NCBI GenBank assembly: GCA_903953895.1
Contig: CAJBLH010000182.1
Span: 20,497-84,496 of the forward strand
Reading direction: 5' to 3'
Origin: an uncultured Desulfobacteraceae bacterium
GTDB lineage: Bacteria; Desulfobacterota; Desulfobacteria; Desulfobacterales; Desulfatirhabdiaceae
Length of the DNA: 64,000 nt
The notes beneath the pieces are model-generated. The model was not told where the DNA came from and ran no database searches. It saw only the letters and a program-made list of their open reading frames with translations. The position numbers were made by a program, and so were the translations under genes. Below, piece by piece: positions 63,805-64,000 of the stretch; the stretch's first letter is position 1; every line of letters begins with the position of its first letter.

Positions 63805-64000
63805 AAAGAGGGCGGCACCTGGGCCGAGAATCCGCGATATTCTACTACAGGAACGAGAGCTTAGGGCCGCCACTTAAATCAATTCAATGCGCTGTAACGC
63901 TTACTTTGATATTTCTGTTTGAGTCAATTCAATGTTTATCTCGTACTATAAACCCAGTCATTGTTGGACATATAACAGCGAATCATCAATGGAGCTGTTA
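63805..64000. other. Non-coding end of the window
   Basis: About 200 bp with no supported ORF. GGCGGCACCT (about 63814) and AGGGCCGCC (about 63862) could pair around a 40-nt loop, and AATCAATTCAATG / AGTCAATTCAATG is present twice about 46 bp apart. No T-run follows the pairing, so a terminator is uncertain. Confidence 0.35.

Noticed and set aside
1-64000. CRISPR arrays
   Set aside because: No regularly spaced identical repeats with unique spacers were seen; the repeats at 56995-57245 are degenerate and too few.

Overview
The window looks like a chromosome segment of a sulfate-reducing member of the Desulfobacterota (Desulfobacterales-like). The evidence is a complete Qrc menaquinone-reductase locus (qrcABCD), a large Kor/Hdr flavin-type electron-transfer operon, system II cytochrome c maturation genes, a selenocysteine tRNA and a selenocysteine-containing HdrA. 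No species is claimed.

Layout. 1-2.6 kb: end of moaC, rmuC, mltA. 2.7-4.0 kb: selC (tRNA-Sec), then decayed remnants of a transposon and an ABC-2 permease. 4.0-8.6 kb: an exported metallo-beta-lactamase/rhodanese protein followed by two YeeE/YedE (TsuA-like) membrane halves, the second fused to three rhodanese domains; this reads as a periplasmic persulfide/thiosulfate handling and uptake unit. 8.7-13.6 kb: mobB, two secreted proteins (one with six Asp-rich calcium-type repeats and a BACON-like domain), and an RluA-type pseudouridine synthase. 13.6-24.2 kb, all on the minus strand: korDABC, a GltD/HdrA-like flavo-iron-sulfur protein, an MvhD-HdrD fusion and a full HdrA whose reading frame crosses a UGA at the known Sec position. 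24.4-28.4 kb: topB, dodecin, murA. 28.5-36.1 kb: qrcABCD plus a small membrane ORF after qrcD, preceded by ccsB and resB. 36.4-48.7 kb: M16 peptidase, DUF47 protein, AMMECR1 protein, lon-tsaB-(M20 peptidase, frameshifted)-hisS, aspS and tRNA-Asn.

From tRNA-Asn (about 48.66 kb) to the window end the DNA becomes visibly AT-rich and the gene content changes to that of an integrated accessory island. Its central gene is a single 1,845-codon ORF encoding a reduced, fused beta-beta' multisubunit-type RNA polymerase. It retains the Mg-binding NADFDGD loop, the trigger-loop Arg/His and the beta-subunit lysines, but lacks the N-terminal beta' zinc ribbon and has several sequence changes at normally conserved sites. 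It is followed at 12 bp by an acidic protein of unknown function that could be its partner. Downstream, past a decayed IS3-family element and a degenerate repeat region, lie a TerY-P-type triad (vWA protein, PP2C phosphatase, kinase with OB-fold tail), an AlpA/MerR-like HTH protein, a ParB-like protein and a DpdA-like tRNA-guanine-transglycosylase-family enzyme, the class used for 7-deazaguanine DNA modification.

The island is the most interesting part. It combines a dedicated RNA polymerase, a phospho-signalling triad and a DNA-modification-type enzyme in one place. Whether these act as one system is inference from proximity. No alpha, omega or recognisable sigma gene is present in the window, and the right end of the island is outside it.
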